28,681 nt of DNA from positions 1 through 28,681 of the IMG/VR virus record IMGVR_UViG_3300032316_000635. One strand, given 5' to 3'. The position numbers were made by a program, and so were the translations under genes. Positions 21,089 through 28,078 of the stretch are shown piece by piece (the first letter of the stretch is position 1; each line of letters begins with the position of its first letter). The notes beneath the pieces are model-generated. The model saw only the letters and a list, made by a program, of their open reading frames with translations, searched no databases and was not told the DNA's origin. Source of the DNA: a virus.

Positions 21089-21908
21089 AGACCAGTTGTT
21101 GAGTGGTAATCTTCCACCATTGAACGATCCGTTGTTTGTTGCGTTTCAACAAAGTGCTCTTCTTGACAGTAATTTATATCAAGGGGCGAATCCCCACAAT
21201 ACATTCATCAATGCTTGCCAAGAATATTTTTTGTCATCAAAAATTAATTCGTTGTCTGGATTGGATATGATGGCATCAACTGACATAATTTTAGGATGTC
21301 ATCACTTTATTGACAACTTGATTTTAAAACACGGGTTAGATAATCTACAAATTTTCCAACACGATTACAAGTACTACAGTAGATTGAATCCTACTATAAC
21401 TTACAGCAAAGTTGGCCAGTTGGTTCCAGGTAAACCAGTGCTGATTGCAACACCATTTCCTGGAGCACTGGGTCTACATTCTGATTGGGGGGAAATTTTA
21501 GATGAGTGTGACCAGAAAAACATTCCAGTTCATATTGATGGTGCTTGGTACAGTGCGGCAAGAGACATACATATAGATTTGACTCGTACTTGTATCCAAA
21601 GCATAGGCATAAGCCTTAGCAAAGGCTGTGGGTTGCATTGGAATCGAGTTGGTGTTAGATGGTCTAAAACTCAAGATCCAACAGACTCAATAACCATTAT
21701 GAACAAATTTAACATGATACCCGAAGCGGTTGTACGAATTGGATTGTCAGCATTGACCACTGTTCCAATTGACTACTTGTGGAACAAATACGAAAAACAA
21801 TATCAACAAATTTGTCGAGAACTTTTTTTACGCCCATCAAACATTGTGCATGCGGCATTCAGTATTGATAGAAAAATTCTCTATGGACTACACGATTGTT
21901 TTGTTTAA
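21078..21908 (+). CDS. PLP-dependent aminotransferase-like protein, short form, 276 aa
   Basis: Fold-type I PLP enzyme signatures appear in order: [32 protein letters not shown] with Asp154 (pairs with the pyridine nitrogen), and [19 protein letters not shown] with Ser181-Lys182 as the candidate Schiff-base lysine and Arg190. Typical class I/II aminotransferases have about 380-420 residues. This one ends soon after the large domain, so most of the C-terminal small domain is missing or replaced. The ATG at 21078 overlaps the oxygenase gene by 11 bases; a longer in-frame ATG at 21015 is less likely. It is AT-rich like its partner. Activity and substrate are unknown. Confidence 0.78.
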   Translation: MYSKDQLLSGNLPPLNDPLFVAFQQSALLDSNLYQGANPHNTFINACQEYFLSSKINSLSGLDMMASTDIILGCHHFIDNLILKHGLDNLQIFQHDYKYYSRLNPTITYSKVGQLVPGKPVLIATPFPGALGLHSDWGEILDECDQKNIPVHIDGAWYSAARDIHIDLTRTCIQSIGISLSKGCGLHWNRVGVRWSKTQDPTDSITIMNKFNMIPEAVVRIGLSALTTVPIDYLWNKYEKQYQQICRELFLRPSNIVHAAFSIDRKILYGLHDCFV

Positions 21909-21927
21909 TAAGTCTTCTCGCTGACCC

Positions 21928-22006
21928 AAAAAAAACAGGGACCGAAGTCCCTGTATAAAGCCCGGGCCGGAGCCAACCAATGCCCGGGTTAACCCTAGAG
22001 GGTTAA
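21928..22006 (-). terminator. Three-hairpin terminator block with UUCG tetraloop
   Basis: Three stems lie in tandem between convergent genes. ACAGGGAC/GTCCCTGT (21935-21954) is closed on the minus strand by the stable C(UUCG)G tetraloop and followed by eight T (21928-21935), a strong rho-independent terminator. CCCGGGC (21961-21967) pairs with GCCCGGG (21982-21988). TTAACCCT pairs with AGGGTTAA (21989-22006) and includes the stop codon of the last early gene. The minus-strand early transcript ends here. Confidence 0.88.
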
Positions 22007-22218
22007 TCTTTTGAGTTAACCGATGTCTTAAACAAGAAGCCACACAGGATAGTGATGCCCCAGGCCTGCAACCAGGTAACTTCTTTGACAGAAGGCACTG
22101 CATCAACCAAGCAACCATTCCACAGCATGTACACAGGCCAGCTCAGTAAGAAACTCAGTAACAGAACTCCTACAATGGCAATCACAATGGCACCAACAAA
22201 CACTCCAAATTTTTCCAT
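22003..22218 (-). CDS. Small membrane protein, 71 aa, early
   Basis: From the ATG at 22218 the protein begins MEKFGVFVGAIVIAIVGVLL and continues through a hydrophobic segment to about residue 31. A polar loop (NGCLVDAVPSVKEVTW) precedes a second hydrophobic segment (about 50-64, AWGITILCGFLF). The two-helix hairpin predicts an inner-membrane protein. A GGAG Shine-Dalgarno six bases before 22218 supports that start over the ATG at 22230. It is the last gene of the AAA+ transcript, directly before the terminator block. Function unknown; an early membrane protein could alter the host envelope, which is inference. Confidence 0.78.
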   Translation of the reverse strand: MEKFGVFVGAIVIAIVGVLLLSFLLSWPVYMLWNGCLVDAVPSVKEVTWLQAWGITILCGFLFKTSVNSKD

Positions 22219-22219
22219 A

Positions 22220-22336
22220 TTATGCTCCATAGTATTCTAAACACTTGACTGTGAAGCCTGCTTCACGCTGTTCATCTGCTTCATACTCAGTGTCCACCGA
22301 GTACAAGTACAAGTCACCATCCCAAATTTCATACAT
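22220..22336 (-). CDS. Very small hypothetical protein, 38 aa
   Basis: The 38-codon frame starts at the ATG at 22336, two bases after the TGA of the AAA+ gene, and ends one base before the chosen start of the membrane gene. It reads MYEIWDGDLYLYSVDTEYEA then DEQREAGFTVKCLEYYGA, an acidic, Tyr-rich beta-hairpin-like sequence. It fills the gap exactly, has sensible codon use and lies between two real genes. Function unknown. Confidence 0.65.
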   Translation of the reverse strand: MYEIWDGDLYLYSVDTEYEADEQREAGFTVKCLEYYGA

Positions 22337-22337
22337 A

Positions 22338-23366
22338 TCAGGCACTCTTCATGCAAGTGGTCTCTGCAAGACGCTTCCAGTTGCCTGCAAAGCTCTTGCG
22401 CAAGTCTGCAATTTTCAGCGCCATGCGCAGGCTCATTTCACGCAAACGATTTTGGTGTGCTTCCATGAACTCAATGATCTCGTCCTGCACACACTCTTCA
22501 AAATCATAGTCTGCAAACAACACGCCGTCCTTGGCAATTTGTTTGATACGCAGGACCTTGTCACGCATGGTGTCCAGGGTCAAGTCCAGGTAGTGACAAC
22601 GACTTTGCAATGCATCCAAGTGATCGCGCAACTTTTGCGATTTCATTTGGTCGAACTTCAAGTTAGTGATAAAGATTACACTACCTTTGAATTCGAAACG
22701 ATCTGGGATGCCTTCACGACGCAGAGTGCTAGACTCACTCAACCATGAAATGGTACGCTTCTTGCCAGAGTCCAGGGCACCTTTCAGCAAGTTTAATGCC
22801 ACGTCATCCAGCAGGATGCTGTCACAGTCATCAAACACCAACACACAGTTGTCGTCTGAATATTTGTACAAGGCTTGATACAAGCCAATGGGTGTGGCTG
22901 AGCCCTTGACAACTTCGGCACGGAGTCGCTTGCCGGCCAGTTTATCAAACAGTGTGGCCTTTTCAATCTCTTGCTCAACGCCAAACGATTTGCCAACTCC
23001 AGGAGGACCTGACACAATCATTGCACGGATGTCACCGTTCACACAGGCCTTTGTCATCTCATGCAAGATGTCAAAACGCTCACGAATACGTGCCATGATT
23101 TGTTCTTCTGTTTCGGCCTCTATTTGAGGCTTGGCAAATGCCACTGTATTTTCTTTGCTCACTGCATCTCCATTGACATACTCGATGTCGCTGATGTTGT
23201 TGACTTTGATACGGATGGTGTCGGGGCAATTGGGAAATGCACCGTTGTTTTCTACTGTCACGAAATTGCCTTTGGCGCCAGATTGAAAGCCTGACACAAG
23301 ATTGAAAGCGATGTTGCGCACGGGTCGGTTGCGATACACACCACTAATAACACGAATTGCACTCAT
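22338..23366 (-). CDS. AAA+ family ATPase, 342 aa, early
   Basis: Walker A is GPPGVGKS (120-127), Walker B is CVLVFDDCDSI (174-184), and VIFITNL supplies the sensor 1 Asn. IPDRFEF precedes it, as in AAA+ proteins with an arginine near the subunit interface. The first 85 residues form a separate beta-rich domain (NRPVRNIAFNLVSGFQSGAK, TIRIKVNNIS). The C-terminal part is helical. It is not the T4 clamp loader gp44 by its motifs and I know no specific function. The start ATG at 23366 has an AAGGAG Shine-Dalgarno and a sigma-70 promoter about 44 bases upstream. It heads an early unit with two very small genes. Confidence 0.88.
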   Translation of the reverse strand: MSAIRVISGVYRNRPVRNIAFNLVSGFQSGAKGNFVTVENNGAFPNCPDTIRIKVNNISDIEYVNGDAVSKENTVAFAKPQIEAETEEQIMARIRERFDILHEMTKACVNGDIRAMIVSGPPGVGKSFGVEQEIEKATLFDKLAGKRLRAEVVKGSATPIGLYQALYKYSDDNCVLVFDDCDSILLDDVALNLLKGALDSGKKRTISWLSESSTLRREGIPDRFEFKGSVIFITNLKFDQMKSQKLRDHLDALQSRCHYLDLTLDTMRDKVLRIKQIAKDGVLFADYDFEECVQDEIIEFMEAHQNRLREMSLRMALKIADLRKSFAGNWKRLAETTCMKSA

Positions 23367-23409
23367 TGTTGGCTCCTTTGAAATGCGGTTGTTTACTGTT
23401 TATGTCTCT

Positions 23410-23438
23410 ATTATAGCAAATGTTGAATTAATGGTCAA
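23410..23438 (-). promoter_or_regulatory. Early promoter of the AAA+ unit (extended -10)
   Basis: TTGACC (23433-23438), 17 bases, TATAAT (23410-23415), preceded by TGC, an extended -10. The -35 overlaps the last codons of the upstream gene. First of four near-identical cassettes in this cluster. Confidence 0.85.
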
Positions 23439-23610
23439 CCGGGGCAAACATCTCTTGGCCTTGTTGCATTAAAACAACAAACGCTTCCATTGTGCGTTCA
23501 CTGTACATCATGCGACCATGTTTTTGAATGTCTTGCAGTGTGTCCAAAAAAGGCATACCCTGAAAGTCTGCTTCTTTGTGTAGGTGTTTAATTGCTGTGG
23601 CTATTTGCAT
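23428..23610 (-). CDS. Small early hypothetical protein, 60 aa
   Basis: The 60-residue protein (starting MQIATAIKHLHKEADFQGMP) is helical and Met- and Gln-rich toward the C-terminus. CGGAG precedes the ATG at 23610 at good spacing. It has its own promoter at 23640-23668, and its last codons form the -35 box of the next promoter. Such single-gene early units are typical of host-takeover genes. Function unknown. Confidence 0.78.
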   Translation of the reverse strand: MQIATAIKHLHKEADFQGMPFLDTLQDIQKHGRMMYSERTMEAFVVLMQQGQEMFAPVDH

Positions 23611-23639
23611 TCTGACTCCGTTTTGTTAATCTATGCTAT

Positions 23640-23668
23640 ATTATAGCAAATTGGCATTTATTCGTCAA
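23640..23668 (-). promoter_or_regulatory. Early promoter of the 60-aa gene (extended -10)
   Basis: TTGACG (23663-23668), 17 bases, TATAAT (23640-23645) preceded by TGC. The spacer AATAAATGCCAATTTGC is nearly the same as in the neighbouring cassettes. Confidence 0.85.
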
Positions 23669-23670
23669 CC

Positions 23671-23805
23671 TTATTGTTCCATCGGATCACCAAGTGTATA
23701 ACTGGTAATATATTCTATTACAAAAGTTTTACCTTGATTTTCTTGCAGGAATTTGTCAAGTGCTTGGATGTTGCGAAAAAGCAACGAATTCTCTACTCTA
23801 TACAT
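23671..23805 (-). CDS. Very small early hypothetical protein, 44 aa
   Basis: The 44-codon frame starts at the ATG at 23805 (MYRVENSLLFRNIQALDKFL) and ends at the TAA at 23671, two bases before the -35 of the next promoter. AAGGAG lies seven bases before the ATG, and a matching promoter lies at 23836-23864. The complete cassette (promoter, leader, Shine-Dalgarno, frame, next promoter) makes it a real gene despite its size. Function unknown. Confidence 0.75.
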   Translation of the reverse strand: MYRVENSLLFRNIQALDKFLQENQGKTFVIEYITSYTLGDPMEQ

Positions 23806-23835
23806 TTGTAACTCCTTTTTGCTTTGTATGCCACT

Positions 23836-23864
23836 ATTGTAGCAGATTGGGATTTATTGGTCAA
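23836..23864 (-). promoter_or_regulatory. Early promoter of the 44-aa gene (extended -10)
   Basis: TTGACC (23859-23864), 17 bases, TACAAT (23836-23841) preceded by TGC. It shares AGTACTTGACCAATAA with the 24119-24147 promoter. Confidence 0.8.
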
Positions 23865-23878
23865 GTACTACCAAAGTA

Positions 23879-24088
23879 TTACTTTTTGAACTGTTCAAAG
23901 AAACGGGTATTTATTTCGTCCATTTCTGCCTGCTCCACATAGAAGTCAGTGGTGGGATCGTAGTACTGACCCTCTTTGTTGTCATAATACAACACACGAC
24001 CTGAGAAGTTGAATGGACCTTCCAGTCCTGCACGAGCACTGTATTTGTTGCGCATGACATCTATGGTGTCAACTACACGATATCCCAT
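23879..24088 (-). CDS. Small early conserved phage protein, 69 aa
   Basis: The protein starts MGYRVVDTIDVMRNKYSARA, contains GPFNFSGRVLYYDNKEGQYY and ends with an acidic helix. I recall similar small proteins in T4-like phages but no function. AAGGAG precedes the ATG at 24088, and a consensus early promoter lies at 24119-24147. The stop is 14 bases before the -35 of the next cassette. Confidence 0.82.
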   Translation of the reverse strand: MGYRVVDTIDVMRNKYSARAGLEGPFNFSGRVLYYDNKEGQYYDPTTDFYVEQAEMDEINTRFFEQFKK

Positions 24089-24118
24089 TGCTGGCTCCTT
24101 TTTGCTTGGTATGCCTGT

Positions 24119-24147
24119 ATTATAGCAAATTGGGAATTATTGGTCAA
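24119..24147 (-). promoter_or_regulatory. Early promoter of the 69-aa gene (extended -10)
   Basis: TTGACC (24142-24147), 17 bases, TATAAT (24119-24124) preceded by TGC. The leader GGCATACCAAGCAAAAAGGA is almost the same as that of the 44-aa gene. Confidence 0.87.
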
Positions 24148-24165
24148 GTACTACTAGAGTACTAC

Positions 24166-24915
24166 CTAGCACCAGTTGTTGGCAATTATGGGATCAGCCA
24201 CACACTCATGCGGCTTGGGCTTGCCGTGAAACACCAAGATGCTGGTGTCACCAGTGAGATACGGTCCGGCGCCAGTCCCGGGTCTTTTTGCTCTCCTGCC
24301 GGCAAAGTCATAGCCACCATCGGCCACTTGCCAGCGCCAGCTCTGAATATGTTTGGCATCAAAGTGACGCCTGTCAGGCACAGGTATTGCCGACCCAATG
24401 TAGTCTTGATCACCGGCATAATATCGCACAGTTTGTTCAATGTCTTTTTTTATAAAATCTTGCCACACATGAGCAAATTTTGGCACATTCCACCACATCA
24501 CGCTGGAGTTCATGCCGGTATAGGTTTTTTTCTGCAATACCCTAAAGTCTTGTATGGTCCAAAAATTACTAGTAGACAACTGACCAATCCAATTTAGATC
24601 ATTGACAATCACACAGTCAAGATCAATGTACAACAAATTGCCGGCGTGATGTTCAGGATTGAACAACTGCATTTTGTACCACCAACTTTTTTTAGGTCCT
24701 GCAATGCCAGGCCAATCTTGAAGACAATGTTTGATCATGTGATCGGGCACTGATCTTTCAGGTTCGGTGTATACATGGAACCGAATTGGTCCATTGAGTT
24801 TTTTGGTCACTGAATTGTACAGGTGCTCTACATAGATCCAATCATAGCCTGTGTGGTGTATCACACAGGCCACATCAGTCACACCGTCAGTGCTGTTGCG
24901 ATTCTTTTTAGCCAT
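24166..24915 (-). CDS. GT-A glycosyltransferase-like protein (GT8-type), 249 aa
   Basis: LLYIDLDCVIVNDL carries a DxD metal/sugar-nucleotide motif (Asp98, Asp100) at the end of a beta strand, as in GT-A enzymes. TGMNSSVMWWNVP, GDQDYIGSA (about residues 168-176) and VFHGKPKPHE near the C-terminus match the acceptor-side and final His/Lys motifs of GT8-like enzymes. It probably transfers a sugar from a nucleotide sugar; donor and acceptor are unknown. AAGGA lies just before the ATG at 24915. It overlaps the end of the preceding minus-strand glycan gene by 37 bases. Confidence 0.82.
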   Translation of the reverse strand: MAKKNRNSTDGVTDVACVIHHTGYDWIYVEHLYNSVTKKLNGPIRFHVYTEPERSVPDHMIKHCLQDWPGIAGPKKSWWYKMQLFNPEHHAGNLLYIDLDCVIVNDLNWIGQLSTSNFWTIQDFRVLQKKTYTGMNSSVMWWNVPKFAHVWQDFIKKDIEQTVRYYAGDQDYIGSAIPVPDRRHFDAKHIQSWRWQVADGGYDFAGRRAKRPGTGAGPYLTGDTSILVFHGKPKPHECVADPIIANNWC

Positions 24916-25730
24916 AGTCCTTGTCTTAGTTCTTCCACAGTGTATTCAGTGTGGCAAATCTTGATCAACCACGATTCCCTGTCTACATTATAAGATTGTT
25001 CAATGTCAGCATAGCCCACTGCCACTGGGTATGCCAAACTACTGTGTGCCACAATGGGTCTGCAACCTGCAATACCTGCCTGTATTCCCGGTCCTGAGTT
25101 GTGATTCACAACAGCATGATAATTAAAGTGCATGTCAAAACTGTCATAGGTATTGGCCACAGGACGTGCAACTTCTATGGTGGTATTTTGGGGCAAGTAT
25201 GGCATTTGTAACGGAGATCGAGGATGTGCTCGTATGCATATGGGGCGATCAGTGGAGTTTCGTAATTGTTGAATTTGCATCAACACCCATGATTCCATGC
25301 TGTCAATGCCGGTAACTTGCAGACTATTACGATGCTGTGCGGCAATTATAATTTCTGGTCTAGGATTAACTTGTGTGGCCAAACTTATTTGCAATTGTCG
25401 TGGACGGTCCCAGTCTAAATTGCATTCGTGTCCGTAGTAACCATCCCGGGTGATGTGATTTACTGCTAGTTTCCAGGTCTGTCCACGGTACAATGCACCA
25501 ATGTCTATCACAATCACAGGTTTGCCTTGGCTGCGATAGTGTTCGTACACCCCTTGATTGGCTCGCATTCTGCCGTGCCATAGCACTGACCAAATTACCG
25601 CGGCATCTGCTGTCCGAGAGTTTTCTTGTGTTTGTATGCCCGCAGCCTGACAACAATCCAAGAACGCACTCATCACAGGCTTGGAATTCAATGCACACTG
25701 AGCAGGAAAATAGGCTATGCTTTTGATCAC
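24879..25730 (-). CDS. GT-B/capsule-type glycan protein, 283 aa
   Basis: The C-terminal half contains CIRAHPRSP, FDMHFNYHAVVNHNSGPG and IQAGIAGCRPIVAHSS. This is the donor-binding pattern of GT-B-like capsule/CDP-glycerol-type transferases, in which a conserved His and a glycine-rich turn face the nucleotide. The same layout occurs in the plus-strand 268-residue protein at 26523, so the two are related. The N-terminal half is a second alpha/beta domain (AVIWSVLWHGRM, VIVIDIGALYRG). The start is probably the GTG at 25730 (MIKSIAYFPAQ); an ATG at 25766 would overlap the divergent gene. Substrate unknown. Confidence 0.72.
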   Translation of the reverse strand: MIKSIAYFPAQCALNSKPVMSAFLDCCQAAGIQTQENSRTADAAVIWSVLWHGRMRANQGVYEHYRSQGKPVIVIDIGALYRGQTWKLAVNHITRDGYYGHECNLDWDRPRQLQISLATQVNPRPEIIIAAQHRNSLQVTGIDSMESWVLMQIQQLRNSTDRPICIRAHPRSPLQMPYLPQNTTIEVARPVANTYDSFDMHFNYHAVVNHNSGPGIQAGIAGCRPIVAHSSLAYPVAVGYADIEQSYNVDRESWLIKICHTEYTVEELRQGLWLKRIATALTV

Positions 25731-25738
25731 TGTAAATA
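25731..25738 (+). promoter_or_regulatory. Possible late box, leaderless spacing (TGTAAATA)
   Basis: TGTAAATA, one mismatch from TATAAATA, ends five bases before the ATG at 25744, the same spacing as the exact box before the oxygenase gene. It lies in the 13-base gap between divergent glycan genes. Confidence 0.4.
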
Positions 25739-25743
25739 CACTT

Positions 25744-26526
25744 ATGAAATACACTGTAGTTACCACTTTTAATGCCGAGGGATATAACTCTTACGGCCAA
25801 AGAATGATTCAAACTTTTTTGCAGACTTGGCCTCAAGACGTCATGCTCCGAGTGTACGCTGAAGGTTGTCAAGTGACCGAAGCTGCACCCAATCTTGAAG
25901 TATTGAATCTAGAAGGGGTCAGTGCTGATCTTGTAGCATTCAAAAACAAGTGGCGCAATGTGCCCAAGGCCAATGGCAATATTGGACCAGGCAGTGAACG
26001 CAAGGCATTCAAATGGCAAGCAGTGCGTTTTGCTCACAAAGTATATGCCATATTCCATGCAGCCCAGCATGCCACAACAGATTGGTTGATTTGGATGGAC
26101 GCTGACATGGTGTGTCATAGCCCAATCACTGTGCAATGCATCGACAAATTCTTCCCGGTGGACAGAGAACTGTGTTATGCTGGACGCAGTAACAAGTTCT
26201 CTGAATGTGGACTTTATGGTATGAATTTAAAACGTGACCCGGTGCTGAAGTTTCTTGCAGAGTTTCAGCGCATGTATGACGATGCTGAACATGGTATCTT
26301 TACACTCAAAGAATGGCACGACAGTTATGTGTTTGATGATGTCAAAAACCGCAGCGGCCTAGCAGAACTAAACTGGTCAGCAGGCCTGATCAATGGCGAA
26401 GGGCATCCCTTGATCAACTGTGAGTGGGGCGCATACATTGACCATCTCAAAGGCAAACGCAAAAACGATGGTCGTAGCAAAGCCAAAGACCTTGTGGTTC
26501 GTCGCACTGAACTATACTGGCAATGA
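25744..26526 (+). CDS. GT-A glycosyltransferase-like protein, 260 aa
   Basis: MKYTVVTTFNAEGY begins with a typical GT-A first strand. TTDWLIWMDADMVC carries DxD at Asp119-Asp121. EWHDSYVFDDV and a late NCEWGAYIDHLKG follow, where the acceptor-side residues usually lie. The basic C-terminus (KGKRKNDGRSKAKDLVVRR) could bind a phosphorylated glycan or nucleic acid. The start is the ATG at 25744; the frame is open upstream to 25717 but overlaps the divergent gene. No Shine-Dalgarno is present. The stop overlaps the next start as ATGA. Donor and acceptor are unknown. Confidence 0.82.
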   Translation: MKYTVVTTFNAEGYNSYGQRMIQTFLQTWPQDVMLRVYAEGCQVTEAAPNLEVLNLEGVSADLVAFKNKWRNVPKANGNIGPGSERKAFKWQAVRFAHKVYAIFHAAQHATTDWLIWMDADMVCHSPITVQCIDKFFPVDRELCYAGRSNKFSECGLYGMNLKRDPVLKFLAEFQRMYDDAEHGIFTLKEWHDSYVFDDVKNRSGLAELNWSAGLINGEGHPLINCEWGAYIDHLKGKRKNDGRSKAKDLVVRRTELYWQ

Positions 26527-27329
26527 TATTCCTGAGCAAGAATGGCGATGACGAATACATTGACATGTATGCACATGGGCTTGGGCTACAAAGCACTCCG
26601 TTGGAGTCCTGGCGCTACGAGGACAGCACAGAACCACTCATGCTACGCGGCATTATGAAACACAAGATCATCAAACAGTGCTGGGCCGATGGCAGACCAT
26701 TTAGATACATGGACTCAGGATATCTGGGCAATCGTCCCAGTTCAAAAAATCCTCATGGCTGGAAACACTGGCACCGAATTGTGCCCAACAACTTACAACA
26801 CGATCAGGTCATACCACGACCCAGCGACCGTTGGAATCAACTGGGTCTGGAAGTGGCCAATCGTCGTCGAGGCAGCACTGTGTTGATTGTGGCACCTGAT
26901 GAGAAGCCTTGCAAATTTTACGACATTGAACTAGATGACTGGTTGACAGAAACCGTTGCTACTATTAAACAACACACTGATAGACCCGTTATTATACGTG
27001 AACGCAATCGAAGTCGCACAGATAGAAAAACAAATCGTGTGGAAAATGCCTTGAATGATGTGCATGCTGTGGTAACATTCAACAGCATAGCAGGCACCGA
27101 AGCCATCTTGGCAGGTGTGCCTGTGTTTGCCATGGCACCCAGCAATGCAGCCAGGCCGGTGAGCAACACAGACTTAACAAAAATAGACAATCCATGGTGG
27201 CCTGACCGTGATGAGATCCTGGCCTGGGCATATCATTTGGCCTATGCTCAGTTTCACATAGACGAATTCAAAAACGGACAAGCAGAACGCATACTTAAAC
27301 AAACAGAGGAAATGCTGTATGGGCCGTAG
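26523..27329 (+). CDS. GT-B/capsule-type glycan protein, 268 aa
   Basis: The C-terminal half has PVIIRERNRSRTDRK, HAVVTFNSIAGTEAILAGVP and FAMAPSNAARPVS, the donor-site pattern of capsule-type GT-B transferases and a clear relative of the minus-strand 24879-25730 protein. The N-terminal half (FRYMDSGYLGNRPSS) is a separate domain. It is translationally coupled to the GT-A gene by an ATGA overlap, so the two probably act on the same glycan. No membrane segment is present. Confidence 0.75.
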   Translation: MIFLSKNGDDEYIDMYAHGLGLQSTPLESWRYEDSTEPLMLRGIMKHKIIKQCWADGRPFRYMDSGYLGNRPSSKNPHGWKHWHRIVPNNLQHDQVIPRPSDRWNQLGLEVANRRRGSTVLIVAPDEKPCKFYDIELDDWLTETVATIKQHTDRPVIIRERNRSRTDRKTNRVENALNDVHAVVTFNSIAGTEAILAGVPVFAMAPSNAARPVSNTDLTKIDNPWWPDRDEILAWAYHLAYAQFHIDEFKNGQAERILKQTEEMLYGP

Positions 27330-27367
27330 ACCACTTAACATTGCAACCATTTGTGTTTGAATATACT

Positions 27368-28063
27368 ATGAAATCGTTTATAATTAGATTAAAACACAAT
27401 AAAATTTCCGAAGAACAAGCCCGAGACTGTGTTGAACAAGCCCAAACATTCAACATAGATGTTGAATACTTTGATGCTATAAACGGACTTGAACATCAAG
27501 CGCATTGCAAAAAATTAAACATACGGCCGTTAAAATTCTTTAAGAAAGGTCTACCAGGAGTGTATGGTTGTTTGTTGAGTCATTACTATCTTTGGTTAAA
27601 ATGCGTAGAACTAAATGAGCCCATAGCAATACTGGAACATGATGGTTATTTTATTAGGCCATTGCCCAATGATATTTTAGATAAATTTCAAGACGTGTTA
27701 AAATTAGATTCAGTAAATCCTTACGATCCAGAGTATTCAAAAATCATACAAGATTCATTCCATGATGATTATGAGCTAGAAATTACTGAAATCAACAACA
27801 ATGAAAAATTACATAATGACGCTGGCTTTTATTCCTGGGGATCTTATGCATATATCATCAAGCCCCATGCCGCGCAAAACATAATTAACTGGATCGCTGT
27901 ACATGGATTTTTGCCATCAGATCATCAATTGGGCACACGAGTAGCACGTATAGAAACTTGCCGTCCAACCATGGCAAGATTGCATCCATTTTATGCTGTA
28001 GACAATAACATTAACACAATGTCACTGACCAGAAATACAAAATTTTTGTCAAATCAAGAGTAA
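27368..28063 (+). CDS. GT25-family glycosyltransferase-like protein, 231 aa
   Basis: MKSFIIRLKHNKISEEQARD is the N-terminal strand-helix of GT25 (LPS/collagen-type) transferases. GLPGVYGCLLSHYYLWLKCV matches the conserved G-C-x-x-S-H segment. IAILEHDGYF (Glu90-His-Asp92) stands where most members have EDD. The C-terminal part GFLPSDHQLGTR matches the (D)xxL acceptor-site region. The gene is AT-rich compared with the two preceding glycan genes. The start at 27368 follows a 38-base gap without a clear Shine-Dalgarno. It probably adds galactose or glucose to a glycan; the exact sugar is unknown. Confidence 0.8.
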   Translation: MKSFIIRLKHNKISEEQARDCVEQAQTFNIDVEYFDAINGLEHQAHCKKLNIRPLKFFKKGLPGVYGCLLSHYYLWLKCVELNEPIAILEHDGYFIRPLPNDILDKFQDVLKLDSVNPYDPEYSKIIQDSFHDDYELEITEINNNEKLHNDAGFYSWGSYAYIIKPHAAQNIINWIAVHGFLPSDHQLGTRVARIETCRPTMARLHPFYAVDNNINTMSLTRNTKFLSNQE

Positions 28064-28078
28064 ACAAGGAGATATCAA

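Noticed and set aside
21935-22006. A tRNA or attachment site in the hairpin region
   Set aside because: The stems do not form a cloverleaf, there is no anticodon arm or CCA-like end, and the T-run marks a terminator; no integrase is seen.
22245-22748. A 167-codon plus-strand frame opposite the AAA+ gene
   Set aside because: The AAA+ gene on the other strand has clear motifs, promoter and ribosome-binding site; the plus frame has none.
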